64,000 nt of DNA from Microbacterium stercoris (GTDB taxonomy: Bacteria > Actinomycetota > Actinomycetes > Actinomycetales > Microbacteriaceae), in contig NZ_JAGFOA010000006.1 in the NCBI RefSeq assembly GCF_017592545.1, positions 1 to 64,000 of the forward strand, written 5' to 3'. The notes below the pieces were generated by a model, which was not told the origin of the DNA, did not search any database, and worked only from the letters and a program-made list of their open reading frames with translations. Position numbers and translations under genes: made by a program. Positions 34,407-43,288 of this stretch are shown in pieces (position 1 is the first letter of the stretch; every line of letters begins with the position of its first letter).

Positions 34407-35282
34407 ATGAGCACTCCCATCGATCGAGATCGAGATGACGCGCGTCGCCGCGCCGACGAGCAGGCCGCCGATCACGTGCACGACGAGTCGGTGACGACCG
34501 GACATCGGTCGCCCGATCTCGACGCCGGCCGCGGCAGCGACGAGCCGACCGCGGTGTACACGCCTCCGCCGGTGGACGACCGCACCACCTCCGGACGAGC
34601 GGATGACACGTATGTCGACCAGCGGCGCGCGGATGACGCGCGAGCCGATGACCGGCGCGCGGATGCGCGGGGCGTGACCGATGACACGACCGTGGTCGAG
34701 CCGGCGCCGGTGGCCTCGGCCGCCGTGGCACGGGAGGAGGTCGTGGCACGCGAGAAGGAGGAGTTCGGCGGGATGAAGTTCGGCTCGGCCTTCTTCGGCT
34801 GGCTCACCGCCATGGGCATGACCGTGCTGCTGACCGCGCTGGTGGCGGGTGCCGGGGCCGCGCTGGGTCTCGGCGCACAGATGGACCCCGAGGAGGCCAT
34901 GCAGGAGAACGCCGAGACGATCGGCATCGCCGGCGCGATCGCGGTCGCGGTGATCCTGCTGATCTCGTACTACTGCGGCGGCTACGTCGCCGGTCGCATG
35001 GCCCGTTTCAGCGGCGCCAAGCAGGGCGTGGCCGTGTGGCTGTGGGCCGTGATCGTGGCGATCGTCGTCGCGATCATCACGGCGATCGCCGGTGCGCAGT
35101 GGAACATCCTCGCCAACGTCAACACCTTCCCCCGACTGCCGTTCAACGAGGGGGAGCTGACCACCGCGGGGATCATCACCGCCGTAGCGGCGCTCGTCAT
35201 CAGCCTGCTGGGTGCGATCCTCGGTGGCCTCGCCGGCATGCGCTACCATCGCCGCGTCGACCGCGCGGGATTCGGGCGCTGA
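34407..35282 (+). CDS. Four-helix membrane protein with long charged N-terminus
   Basis: This 291-aa protein begins with about 130 hydrophilic residues rich in Asp, Arg and Ala, then four hydrophobic helices: MGMTVLLTALVAGAGAALG, IGIAGAIAVAVILLISYYCG, VAVWLWAVIVAIVVAIITAI and IITAVAALVISLLGAILGGL. AAGGAGC precedes the ATG by 6-7 nt. It resembles actinobacterial stress-type membrane proteins of unknown function (YrzE-like). No enzymatic motif is seen. Confidence 0.75.
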   Translation: MSTPIDRDRDDARRRADEQAADHVHDESVTTGHRSPDLDAGRGSDEPTAVYTPPPVDDRTTSGRADDTYVDQRRADDARADDRRADARGVTDDTTVVEPAPVASAAVAREEVVAREKEEFGGMKFGSAFFGWLTAMGMTVLLTALVAGAGAALGLGAQMDPEEAMQENAETIGIAGAIAVAVILLISYYCGGYVAGRMARFSGAKQGVAVWLWAVIVAIVVAIITAIAGAQWNILANVNTFPRLPFNEGELTTAGIITAVAALVISLLGAILGGLAGMRYHRRVDRAGFGR

Positions 35283-35284
35283 GC

Positions 35285-35632
35285 ATGACGGTGAAGCTGA
35301 ACGAGGCGGCGCTGCGGCACGCGCGGAAGCTGATCCGCGACGGCAAGGTCGTGCGGGACGAGCGCGACGACTGGAGCGAGCACGCGCTGCCGGCGAAGAA
35401 GGAGACGGCCTGGCGCGAAGAGCACGGCTGGAGCGAGTACGCGCGCTGGCACCTCGGTATCGACACCTCGGAGAACGAGGAGACGAAGGCGCATTACGAG
35501 TTCCCCTTCGGCGACTACGCGAAGGTGCACCGCTGTGCCGTGATCTCGCTCGAGTCGCGCGCGGCGCAGTATGACCACGACGAGATCGCGAAGGCCGCGA
35601 AGAAGCTGCTCGAGCTGATCGACGCGGACTGA
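35285..35632 (+). CDS. Conserved hypothetical protein (115 aa)
   Basis: A small soluble protein rich in Trp, Glu and Lys: DDWSEHALPAKKETAWREEH and HGWSEYARWHLGID are its central segments. Proteins with this pattern are widespread in actinobacteria but have no assigned role as far as I know. It begins 2 nt after the membrane-protein stop, so the two are probably co-transcribed, and it converges on csrA. Confidence 0.75.
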   Translation: MTVKLNEAALRHARKLIRDGKVVRDERDDWSEHALPAKKETAWREEHGWSEYARWHLGIDTSENEETKAHYEFPFGDYAKVHRCAVISLESRAAQYDHDEIAKAAKKLLELIDAD

Positions 35633-35648
35633 CCGGGGCGGCGTCGCG

Positions 35649-35891
35649 TCAGTCGGCGGCGGCGCGCGCGGTGAAGGCGGCGCGGAGGGCGGCCTCCGCG
35701 TCGTCTCCGGCGTGTGCGGCCTCGGCGTTCGAGGCGGCCACGGCCTCGACGATCTCGGAGCGCTGGATGCGCGTCTCGCGCGGCGCCTGGATGCCGATGC
35801 GGATGGCGTCGCCCTTGATATCGAGGATCGTCACCTCGACGTCGTCGCCGATGAGCACGCTCTCGCCGATCCGCCTTGTCAACACCAGCAT
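35649..35891 (-). CDS. csrA: Carbon storage/flagellar translation regulator CsrA
   Basis: This 80-aa protein has the canonical CsrA start MLVLTRRIGESVLIGDDVEV and the RNA-binding C-terminal strand region (IRIGIQAPRETRIQRSEI), then an Ala-rich tail. CsrA binds GGA motifs in mRNA and in Gram-positives represses flagellin until FliW sequesters it; fliW is present at 62217. It has its own sigma-28-like promoter and lies downstream of flhA. Confidence 0.95.
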   Translation of the reverse strand: MLVLTRRIGESVLIGDDVEVTILDIKGDAIRIGIQAPRETRIQRSEIVEAVAASNAEAAHAGDDAEAALRAAFTARAAAD

Positions 35892-35900
35892 CGGATCAGA

Positions 35901-35928
35901 CTATCGGGCTGACCGTCGGGAAAGGTTA
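35901..35928 (-). promoter_or_regulatory. Sigma-28-like promoter of csrA
   Basis: On the - strand TAAC, 16 nt, then CCCGATAG ends 9 nt before the csrA ATG. It deviates from the window's consensus TAAC-N15-GCCGATAG by one base and one spacer nucleotide. Confidence 0.65.
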
Positions 35929-36034
35929 GGCGCGGGACACGGGCGCGCCCCGCGCCTTGCCGTCACAAATCGCCGCCTACGAAGCCTTACCGGCGGCGTG
36001 TTCTGACCAGAAGCGCGGGCGGGCGCGGCGTGGG

Positions 36035-38086
36035 TCAGGCCGGGAGGCCGAGGCCCACGGCGGAGTCGTCGCGGACGACGCCGACCGTCTCGATCGCGAA
36101 GCCGCCCGCCGTGGCCTCGTTGTAGCTGAGCACCGGAATGCCGTCGGACTGCGCTGAGATGAGGCGACGCACGGCCGGGCGCAGCTGCGGGGCGCAGACG
36201 AGCACGGGTTCGCCGAAGGACGGATCGAGGTCGGCGACGGTCTGCTGCAGTGAGCGGATCACCGCGTCGAGACGGGCGGGGTCGAGCACGATGTGCGTGC
36301 CGTCGTCTCCGTGGCGCAGCGCCTCGAGCATGCTCTGCTCGAGGAGAGGGTTGATCATCACGACGTGCAGCGTGCCCTCCTGCGCGAAGCGCGCGGGAAT
36401 CGCCGGGCCGAGAGCGGCCCGCGCCGCCTCGATGAGCCCCTCGGGGTCGGTCGACGTCTTCGCGCGCAGCGAGAGCGCCTCGAAGATGCGGGCGAGGTCG
36501 TTGATCGGGATGCGCTCGGCGAGCAGCCCGGTGAGCACGCGCTGGATCTCGGCGAGCGACAGCAGCGCCGGCGTGAGCTCGTCGACCGCGGCCGGACTCA
36601 CCTGCTTGAGGCCGTCGGTGAGCTGACGCACGTCCTCGCGGCTCAGGAGGCGCGCAGCCCCCACCTGCACGATGTTCGACAGATGCGTGACGATGACGCT
36701 GGCGCGGTCGATCACTGTCGCGCCCGAGAGCTCCGCGGAGTGGCGCATGCTCTGAGGGATCCACTTGCCCTCGAGTCCGAAGACCGGATCGAGCGTGCTG
36801 GCCCCCGGCAGGGAGTCGAGGCCGCCGCCGAGCGCGAGCACCGAGCCGGCGGGCGCGATGCCGCGGCCGACCTCCACGCCCGAGATGCGGATCGCGTAGG
36901 TCGACGGGGGCAGCTCGATGTTGTCGCGTGTGCGCACAGGCGGCACGACGAAGCCCAGGTCGAGGGCGATCTTGCGGCGCAGCGCCTTGACGCGAGCGAG
37001 CAGGTCGTCGGGGCCGCCGGTGACCAGATCGACGAGGTTCGGCGCGAGCATGATCTCGAGGGCGTGCACGCGCATCCGCTCGATGAGGTCCTCGGGACGC
37101 TCCGAGGCCGGGGCCGCGGGGGCCAGCTCGGCCGCCGCGTCGGCGGCGGCCTTGCCCGCCTTGATGCGCTGCGCGACGAGCAGCAGCGCCGCGCCGATCA
37201 CGAGGAACGGCACCATCGGCATACCGGGGATGAGTGAGAGCCCGATGGCGGCGCATCCGGTGATCGTGAGGGCCGTGCGCGACTGCGTGAGCTGCGCCGC
37301 CGCATCCTGACCCATCTCGCTCTCGGCGTTCGAGCGCGTCACGATCATGCCGGTCGACACGGCCATCAGCAGCGCCGGGATCTGCGTGACCAGACCGTCG
37401 CCCATCGTCAGGATCGCGTAGGTGTTGAGCGCCTCGTCGATCGCCATGCCGTGCGAGATCATGCCGATCGCGATGCCGCCGACGATGTTGATGACGATGA
37501 TGACGATGCCGGCGATCGCGTCGCCCTTGACGAACTTCGAGGCGCCGTCCATCGCTCCGTAGAAGTCGGCCTCGGCGGCGACCTCGGCACGGCGGGCGCG
37601 GGCTTCGGCGTCGGTGATGAGGCCCGCATTGAGATCGGCGTCGATGGCCATCTGCTTGCCCGGCATGGCGTCGAGGGTGAAGCGCGCCCCGACCTCGGCG
37701 ACGCGCTCGGCGCCCTTGGTGACCACGACGAACTGGATGACCACGAGGATGAGGAACACCACCGCGCCGATGATCACCGAGCCGCCGACCGCGATCGCGC
37801 CGAAGGCCTCGATCACCTGACCTGCGTGCGCCTCGCCCAGGATGAGGCGGGTGGACGCGACGTTCAGGCCGAGGCGGAACAGCGTCGCCACCAGCAGCAG
37901 CGACGGGAACACCGAGAAGTCGAGAGGCTTGCGCGCGAACATGGTCGTCAGCAGGATCACCAGCGCGAACATGATGTTCAGGATGATCAGCACATCCAGC
38001 AGCCACGGCGGCACCGGCACCACGAGCAGCATCACGATGCCGACCACGCCGATCGGCACGGCCAGGTTCTTCAGCAGGGTCTTCAT
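36035..38086 (-). CDS. flhA: Flagellar export gate protein FlhA
   Basis: This 683-aa protein has about eight membrane helices in the first half (MLLVVPVPPWLLDVLIILN, the conserved FHIPEP-type loop region GARFTLDAMPGKQMAIDADL) and a large cytosolic domain after residue about 350. It forms the nonameric export ring for hook and filament substrates. ATG 38086 overlaps the flhB stop (ATGA) and has GGAAGGA upstream. Confidence 0.96.
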   Translation of the reverse strand: MKTLLKNLAVPIGVVGIVMLLVVPVPPWLLDVLIILNIMFALVILLTTMFARKPLDFSVFPSLLLVATLFRLGLNVASTRLILGEAHAGQVIEAFGAIAVGGSVIIGAVVFLILVVIQFVVVTKGAERVAEVGARFTLDAMPGKQMAIDADLNAGLITDAEARARRAEVAAEADFYGAMDGASKFVKGDAIAGIVIIVINIVGGIAIGMISHGMAIDEALNTYAILTMGDGLVTQIPALLMAVSTGMIVTRSNAESEMGQDAAAQLTQSRTALTITGCAAIGLSLIPGMPMVPFLVIGAALLLVAQRIKAGKAAADAAAELAPAAPASERPEDLIERMRVHALEIMLAPNLVDLVTGGPDDLLARVKALRRKIALDLGFVVPPVRTRDNIELPPSTYAIRISGVEVGRGIAPAGSVLALGGGLDSLPGASTLDPVFGLEGKWIPQSMRHSAELSGATVIDRASVIVTHLSNIVQVGAARLLSREDVRQLTDGLKQVSPAAVDELTPALLSLAEIQRVLTGLLAERIPINDLARIFEALSLRAKTSTDPEGLIEAARAALGPAIPARFAQEGTLHVVMINPLLEQSMLEALRHGDDGTHIVLDPARLDAVIRSLQQTVADLDPSFGEPVLVCAPQLRPAVRRLISAQSDGIPVLSYNEATAGGFAIETVGVVRDDSAVGLGLPA

Positions 38087-39171
38087 GCTGTCCTTCCGAC
38101 GTCGGGAATGACGTGCACGCCGCGGGCGGATCCGCGGCGCTTGAGGGCGTTGACGAACACCAGCACCCGCGCGACCGCGGTGTAGAGCTCGGCGGGGATC
38201 TCCTGACCGAGCTCGCACGCGGCGTGCAGGGCGCGGGCGAGGGGGATGTCCTTGACCATCGGCACGCCGGCCTCGGCGGCCTTCTCGCGGATGCGGTCGG
38301 CGATGATGCCGGCGCCCTTGGCCACCACGCGCGGCGCCGACCGGCCGGGCTCGTAGACGAGCGCCACGGCGACGTGGGTCGGGTTGACCATCACGACGTC
38401 CGAGGTGGAGACGGCGGCGATCATGCGGTTGCGGCTCATCGCGAGCTGGCGTGCGCGGCGCTGCGAGCGGATCAGCGGATCGCCCTCGCTCGACTTCGAC
38501 TCGTCTTTGACCTCGCGCTTGGTCATCTTCGTGTGCTTCTGGTTGCGGCGCATCACGACGATCACGTCGACGATCGCGAGGGCGACGCCGACGGCGACCG
38601 CGACCTGCAGCACCGCGGCGGTCGCCGCGGCCGCCTCCGAGATGAGGTGCGTGACCGGCTGTCCGCCGCTCGCGGCGAGCGCGGGCACCAGCCCGGCGAT
38701 CACGACCCAGAGTGCGCCGCCGATCGCCACGGTCTTCAGCAGCGCCTTCGCGCCCTCCCACAGCGCGTGAGGGCCCAGCACCCGCTGGAACCCCGTGACG
38801 AGGTTGAACTGCTCGCCCTTCAGCACGGGCGGCCGCAGGTGGATGCCGCCCTGGGCCGCCGCGCCGACGAGCGTGGCGACCATCACCGTCGCCAGCAGCG
38901 GCGCGAGGGTCGATCCCATCGATTCGAGACCGGACCCGAGCATCGCGACCGCGCGGAGGGGATCCGGATCCTTCGCGATGGTCGATACGGCGAGGAATTG
39001 CTCGGTCGCGGCGGACGTGCCGGTCGAGATGGCCCCGGTCGCCATCGCGCCCGCGGCGGCGATGCCGACCCAGGCGGTGAGGTCCTGGCTGCGCGAGAGG
39101 CGGCCCTTGGCCCGTGCCTCCTTGAGGCGCTTCTCGGTGGCCTTCTCTGTGCGTTCGCCGCTGTCGCTCAT
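38083..39171 (-). CDS. flhB: Flagellar export switch protein FlhB
   Basis: This 362-aa protein has four membrane helices and a cytosolic domain with the autocleavage site NPTH (VVMVNPTHVAVAL, near residue 259), the hook-to-filament specificity switch. The N-terminus SGERTEKATEKRLKEARAKG is diagnostic. It overlaps both fliR and flhA by 4 bp. The unrelated open frame upstream was dropped. Confidence 0.96.
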   Translation of the reverse strand: MSDSGERTEKATEKRLKEARAKGRLSRSQDLTAWVGIAAAGAMATGAISTGTSAATEQFLAVSTIAKDPDPLRAVAMLGSGLESMGSTLAPLLATVMVATLVGAAAQGGIHLRPPVLKGEQFNLVTGFQRVLGPHALWEGAKALLKTVAIGGALWVVIAGLVPALAASGGQPVTHLISEAAAATAAVLQVAVAVGVALAIVDVIVVMRRNQKHTKMTKREVKDESKSSEGDPLIRSQRRARQLAMSRNRMIAAVSTSDVVMVNPTHVAVALVYEPGRSAPRVVAKGAGIIADRIREKAAEAGVPMVKDIPLARALHAACELGQEIPAELYTAVARVLVFVNALKRRGSARGVHVIPDVGRTA

Positions 39172-39926
39172 CGCACCTGCCCCATCCACTCGAGCGCGTC
39201 GCCCGTGAGCGATGCGACGATGCCGGGGAGGGTCGCGAACACCGCGCCCGCGAGACCGAGAGTGAGCAGGATCTTCAGGGGGAACCCGAGTGCGAACGCG
39301 TTCAGCGCCGGAGCGACGCGGGTCACGAGGCCGAGCCCCACATCGGCCAGGAACAGCACGAGGGCGAGGGGGCCTGCGATCTGCACGGCCGCGAGCAGGA
39401 GCTGACCGACGACGTCCGTCATCAGCTCGGCGGGCCCTGTGATGTCGAGCATCCCGTCCACCGGCACGGCGGTGAAGCTGCGCGCGAGGCCCGCGATGAT
39501 CAGCTGGTAGCCGTCGGAGGCGAACAGCAGCACGACCGCGGTGAGCTGGAACAGGCGCGTGAACTGTGCGCCGTTCACCATCGACTGCGGGTCGAAGGCC
39601 TGCGCCAGCTGGAAGCCGCCGAACACGTCGAGCAGGTTGCCCGCCGCCTGCACCGCTGCGAAGGCCGCCATCACCAGGAAGCCGAGCAGCGCTCCGGTCA
39701 CGAGCTGCGCCACGAGCGCGCCGAGGAAGGGCGCCGTGTCGAGCGGCTCGTATCCGGGGGAGACGGCGGTGCCGATGGCGAGCGCGAGGCCGATGCCGAG
39801 CATGGCCTTCACGCGCGCGGGAATGGCGCCATGCGAGAACGGCGGGGCGATCATCAGGAAGGCGGTGATGCGGACGGCAGCCATCATCGTGGCCTCGAGC
39901 CACGTGAAGTCCACGGGGATGAGCAC
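39168..39926 (-). CDS. fliR: Flagellar export protein FliR
   Basis: This 252-aa integral membrane protein contributes one subunit to the FliPQR export gate. It shows the family pattern of six hydrophobic segments and the FDPQSMVNGAQFTRLFQL region. The start is GTG, 4 nt after the fliQ stop; its own stop overlaps flhB. Confidence 0.94.
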   Translation of the reverse strand: MLIPVDFTWLEATMMAAVRITAFLMIAPPFSHGAIPARVKAMLGIGLALAIGTAVSPGYEPLDTAPFLGALVAQLVTGALLGFLVMAAFAAVQAAGNLLDVFGGFQLAQAFDPQSMVNGAQFTRLFQLTAVVLLFASDGYQLIIAGLARSFTAVPVDGMLDITGPAELMTDVVGQLLLAAVQIAGPLALVLFLADVGLGLVTRVAPALNAFALGFPLKILLTLGLAGAVFATLPGIVASLTGDALEWMGQVR

Positions 39927-39930
39927 GGCG

Positions 39931-40203
39931 TCATCCCGCCAGCAGCTGCGGGATGCGCGCGAACATCTCCGTCGTGAAGCTCACGATCTCGGCGATCATC
40001 CAGTTGCCGCACACGAGCAGCGCGATGGCGACCGCGATGGCCTTCGGCACGAAGGAGAGGGTGACCTCCTGCACCTGCGTGATCGACTGCAGCAGCGAGA
40101 TCGCGAAGCCGACGACGAGCGCCGTGATCAGCAGGGGAGCGGCGAGCTTGGCCGCCACGATGAGGCCCTGCATGCCGATGTCGATGACCGCTTCGGGGCT
40201 CAT
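39931..40203 (-). CDS. fliQ: Flagellar export protein FliQ
   Basis: This 90-aa protein has two membrane helices (GLIVAAKLAAPLLITALVVG and AIAVAIALLVCGNWMIAEIV) with the signature SLLQSITQVQEVTLSFVPK between them. It is the gate subunit around FliP. It overlaps fliP by 4 bp. Confidence 0.95.
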   Translation of the reverse strand: MSPEAVIDIGMQGLIVAAKLAAPLLITALVVGFAISLLQSITQVQEVTLSFVPKAIAVAIALLVCGNWMIAEIVSFTTEMFARIPQLLAG

Positions 40204-41078
40204 CCGCCACCGCCCGCGTACGACTCGAGGAGAGAGGTGATGATCAGTCCCCACCCGTCGACCAGGATGAACAGCAGGATCTTGAACGGCAGCGAGATCA
40301 TCACGGGCGGCAGCATCATCATGCCCATCGCCATCAGCGCCGACGCGACCACGAGGTCGATGATCAGGAACGGCACGAAGATGACGAACCCGATGATGAA
40401 GGCGGCGCGCAGCTCCGAGATCATAAACGCGGGGATCAGCGTGTACATCGGCACAGTGGCCGGATCATCCGGGTTCGGCTGATCGGCGGCGCGCGTGAGG
40501 AGCGCGAGATCCTCCTCGCGGGTGTACTGCAGCATCCACTCGCGCAGCGGACCCTGGCCGAGATCGAACGCCTGCTGGAAGGTGAGCGCGCCGTCGACGT
40601 ACGGCTGCACCGCAACCGTGTTGATGTCGGTCAGCACCGGCCACATGATGAACAGCGACAGGAACAGCGACAGCCCCGCGAGCACCTGGTTCGGCGGGAT
40701 CGAGGGCAGCGACAGGGCGTTGCGTGCCATCGCGAGCACCACGAAGATCTTCGTGAACGACGACATCATCAGCAGGATCGCCGGCGCGACCGACAGCAGC
40801 GTGATGCCCAGCAGCGTCAGGATCGATGACGACGGGGTGCCGTCGATGCCGTTGATGTCGATCGACACGCCCTCGGCCGGCGCCTGGGTGGGCGGCACGG
40901 GATCCGTCGGCGGCACGGGAGCGGCGTGCGCCATCGCGGGCGACAGGATCATCGTGACCACGGTCACCAGGGCTGCGAGCGCCGCGACAACGGCCGCGCG
41001 CACCACCCACTCGCCCAGCTGCGCGCGAGACACCTGCAGGCGCCGGGCGGCGAGCGGACGCGCGCGGAGGAGGGACAT
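40200..41078 (-). CDS. fliP: Flagellar export protein FliP
   Basis: This 292-aa protein starts with a signal-peptide-like helix (VVAALAALVTVVTMILSPAM, cleavage plausible at AHA), and then has LLMMSSFTKIFVVLAMARNA, PPNQVLAGLSLFLSLFIM and the family C-terminus MGMMMLPPVMISLPFKILLF. FliP forms the pentameric core of the export gate. Confidence 0.96.
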   Translation of the reverse strand: MSLLRARPLAARRLQVSRAQLGEWVVRAAVVAALAALVTVVTMILSPAMAHAAPVPPTDPVPPTQAPAEGVSIDINGIDGTPSSSILTLLGITLLSVAPAILLMMSSFTKIFVVLAMARNALSLPSIPPNQVLAGLSLFLSLFIMWPVLTDINTVAVQPYVDGALTFQQAFDLGQGPLREWMLQYTREEDLALLTRAADQPNPDDPATVPMYTLIPAFMISELRAAFIIGFVIFVPFLIIDLVVASALMAMGMMMLPPVMISLPFKILLFILVDGWGLIITSLLESYAGGGG

Positions 41079-41095
41079 GGCGGTGGCGAGCAGGA

Positions 41096-41644
41096 TCAGC
41101 GGCGCAGGCCGAGAGCCTGGGCGGTCTGACGCCAGGTGGCGGGGGAGAGGATCGATCCGGCGAGCGGATCAGCGGCCGGCAGCGGCTGCGTCGTGCGGCG
41201 GTCGCGGCGACGCAGCGGAAGGGGCGACTCGGCCTCGCCGGCATCGGCGTCGCCGGCCTCGGGCACCTCGGCGACCGGGGACTGCGGGAGGGGTGCGGGC
41301 TGCGTCGCGGCCTCCGCGAGCAGCTTCTCGAACGACGCGACCAGATCCGATCCGGCGACCTCGTCGGGGGCCTGTGCGCGTGCGCGGTCGATGACCGAGA
41401 CACCCTGCTCGGTGACGCCCAGCACGTAGCGGGTGCCTTCGACGTCGACGACGACGAGCTGCGCCTTCGGGCCGATGCCCTGACGCGAGACGACCTGGAT
41501 GCCGTCGCCCCGGCGGCCGAGGCCTCGGCGGGTGCGGCCTGAGGCGCCGGTGCCCTTGGTGAGGCGACGCTGCAGGAACCAGAGCACGCCGAGCACCGCC
41601 GCGAGCGAGACCGCGACGCGCAGGCCGAGCAGCAGGTCGTCCAC
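41096..41644 (-). CDS. fliO: Flagellar protein FliO
   Basis: This 182-aa protein has one N-terminal membrane helix and a cytosolic FliO domain (IQVVSRQGIGPKAQLVVVDV, GTRYVLGVTEQGVSVID). FliO helps assemble FliP. The C-terminal about 80 residues are Ala/Pro/Asp-rich and ill-conserved. The start is GTG, 3 nt after fliN. Confidence 0.88.
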   Translation of the reverse strand: MDDLLLGLRVAVSLAAVLGVLWFLQRRLTKGTGASGRTRRGLGRRGDGIQVVSRQGIGPKAQLVVVDVEGTRYVLGVTEQGVSVIDRARAQAPDEVAGSDLVASFEKLLAEAATQPAPLPQSPVAEVPEAGDADAGEAESPLPLRRRDRRTTQPLPAADPLAGSILSPATWRQTAQALGLRR

Positions 41645-41647
41645 CGA

Positions 41648-42307
41648 TCAGACCTCGGCGTTCTCGAGGATGCGCGTGATGCGCACCGCGTAGTCCTGAT
41701 CGACGACGACGATCTCGCCGTGCGCGATCAGTCGCCCGTTGAGCTTGATGTCCGCGGGAGCGCCGGCCGAGCGGTCGAGCTCGACCACGGCGCCGGGCGA
41801 CAGATCGAGCACGTCGCGCACGGCCATGCGGGTGCGGCCGATCTCGACGGTCAGGTCCATCTCGATGCCCGCGATGCGCTGCAGGCGGCGGGAGGAGGAG
41901 AGCGACCCGGTGGTTGTGGGACGCGTCACGCGCACCGCGAGGCGGCCGACGGTGCGGTTGGTCTCGTCCTGCAGGTCGAAGATCTGGGCCTCGGGGTGCG
42001 AGAACAGGGCTGAGGCGTCTCCGATGCGCACCTCGCCGAGCACGCCCGGGCCGAGCGTCGACGCCGCGGCATCGACCGACGCGTGCAGGCGATCGGCGAG
42101 AGAGGCATCCGGAACACCGTCGGCGAGCGCCGACGGATCCAGGATCAGCGCGGCGATCTCGGCACTCGCATCGCCGACATAGGACGCGATGACCGCGTCG
42201 CCGGTGTCACCCGACGCGTGCGAGGCGCGAGCGCTGATCTCGGCGGTGGTCGGCATGCGCGACGCGAACGCGGCGGCGACGGCGGACTCGTGGGCGGTGG
42301 GGGTCAC
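41648..42307 (-). CDS. fliN: Flagellar switch protein FliN
   Basis: This 219-aa protein ends with a SpoA (C-ring) domain: MDLTVEIGRTRMAVRDVLDL, ELDRSAGAPADIKLNG and VVDQDYAVRITRI. The N-terminal about 140 residues are an extra CheC-like domain, making it longer than a minimal FliN and similar to FliY. A CheC-type phosphatase motif was not evident. The start is GTG and overlaps fliM by 4 bp. Confidence 0.9.
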   Translation of the reverse strand: MTPTAHESAVAAAFASRMPTTAEISARASHASGDTGDAVIASYVGDASAEIAALILDPSALADGVPDASLADRLHASVDAAASTLGPGVLGEVRIGDASALFSHPEAQIFDLQDETNRTVGRLAVRVTRPTTTGSLSSSRRLQRIAGIEMDLTVEIGRTRMAVRDVLDLSPGAVVELDRSAGAPADIKLNGRLIAHGEIVVVDQDYAVRITRILENAEV

Positions 42308-43239
42308 CGGAGCTCCTCAGAATGGGCTGCGTGGTCGTGGGACGCCGTGATGGCGGTGACGACGCACGCGAGGCGTGCGCCGCTCGTGCCGACGGCGGCG
42401 GTCGCGACGGGCACATCGCCCGCCACGAGGTCGAGGGGGCGGTCTGCGGCGTGGGGCAGGCGCAGCACATCGCCGACGGAGAGGCCCAGGATGTCGGCGG
42501 GGTGCACCCGATGCGGGGTCAGGCGCACAGCCAGCTCGACCGCCGTCTCCTCGACCTGGCGCCGGATCAGCGCGGGCGCGTTCTCGACGGGGGCGGCCGG
42601 GGTCGCGCTCGAGAGGCGGTCGATGACCGGCCCCGCGGGCAGCATGATGCTCGCCGGCACCGTGCGCTCGCCCAGACGCAGGGAGAAGCGCGCGATGATC
42701 ACCGGGTCGCCGGCCGATGCGAGCTGGGCGAACTGGGGGCTGTACTGGATGCCGGCCACCGCCAGGCCTCGCGGGAGCAGGCCGCCGAGCGCGGTGGAGA
42801 GGCCCTCGAGGGCGTCCGTGACGAGGTGGCGGATGAGCGCCTGCTCGATCGGGGTGAGGGCGCGCTCGTCGACGACGTCGACGGCGCGTCCGCCGACCAT
42901 CTGGATGATCCACGACAGCGCGGCCGACAGCGGCAACTGCACGATGGTGTTGGGCTCGCTGTCGGGCACGCCGCACGCCACGATCGTTGTGGTCGACGGC
43001 AGCGATCCGGCGTAGTCGCCGTACGTGGTGAGCGAGACCTGCTCGAGACCGACGTGCGCGCGCACACGCACCTTGTCGGTCAGCTGCGTCGCCCACTGGC
43101 GCGCGAACGTCTCGAAGCCGAGCTCGAGCGCCCGCGCGTGCTCGCGCGCGAGCGTGGCGGGACGACCGAAGTCGTACACCTCGATGCGCCGTTCGGCCTC
43201 TGCCGGGGCATGGCCGGGCGCGCGCTCCTCGATCCTCAC
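42304..43239 (-). CDS. fliM: Flagellar switch protein FliM
   Basis: This 311-aa protein has the FliM middle domain (VYDFGRPATLAREHARALEL, ALTPIEQALIRHLVTDALEG) and a C-terminal SpoA domain. The usual N-terminal LSQxEIDALL peptide that binds CheY-P is missing: the frame upstream of the GTG contains no start and no such motif. A sigma-28-like promoter ends 8 nt before the GTG. Confidence 0.93.
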   Translation of the reverse strand: MRIEERAPGHAPAEAERRIEVYDFGRPATLAREHARALELGFETFARQWATQLTDKVRVRAHVGLEQVSLTTYGDYAGSLPSTTTIVACGVPDSEPNTIVQLPLSAALSWIIQMVGGRAVDVVDERALTPIEQALIRHLVTDALEGLSTALGGLLPRGLAVAGIQYSPQFAQLASAGDPVIIARFSLRLGERTVPASIMLPAGPVIDRLSSATPAAPVENAPALIRRQVEETAVELAVRLTPHRVHPADILGLSVGDVLRLPHAADRPLDLVAGDVPVATAAVGTSGARLACVVTAITASHDHAAHSEELR

Positions 43240-43247
43240 GAACCCGA

Positions 43248-43274
43248 CTATCGGGCGGAGGCGAGGGCGCGTAA
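43248..43274 (-). promoter_or_regulatory. Sigma-28-like promoter of fliM
   Basis: On the - strand TTAC, 15 nt, then CCCGATAG lies 8 nt before the fliM GTG. Each half differs from TAAC/GCCGATAG by one base, so this is the weakest of the six sites. The mRNA would be almost leaderless. Confidence 0.5.
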
Positions 43275-43288
43275 GCGATCGGCGTGTC

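Noticed and set aside
32073..35249. 1058-codon open frame antisense to helR
   Set aside because: It spans two well-supported + strand genes and the gap between them; its product is rich in Arg, Gly, His and Asp with no domain, a typical GC-rich shadow.
38083..39903. Single 606-codon fusion of fliR antisense-frame sequence with FlhB
   Set aside because: FlhB begins at ATG 39171 with its diagnostic N-terminus; the upstream part is an alternate-frame shadow of fliR.
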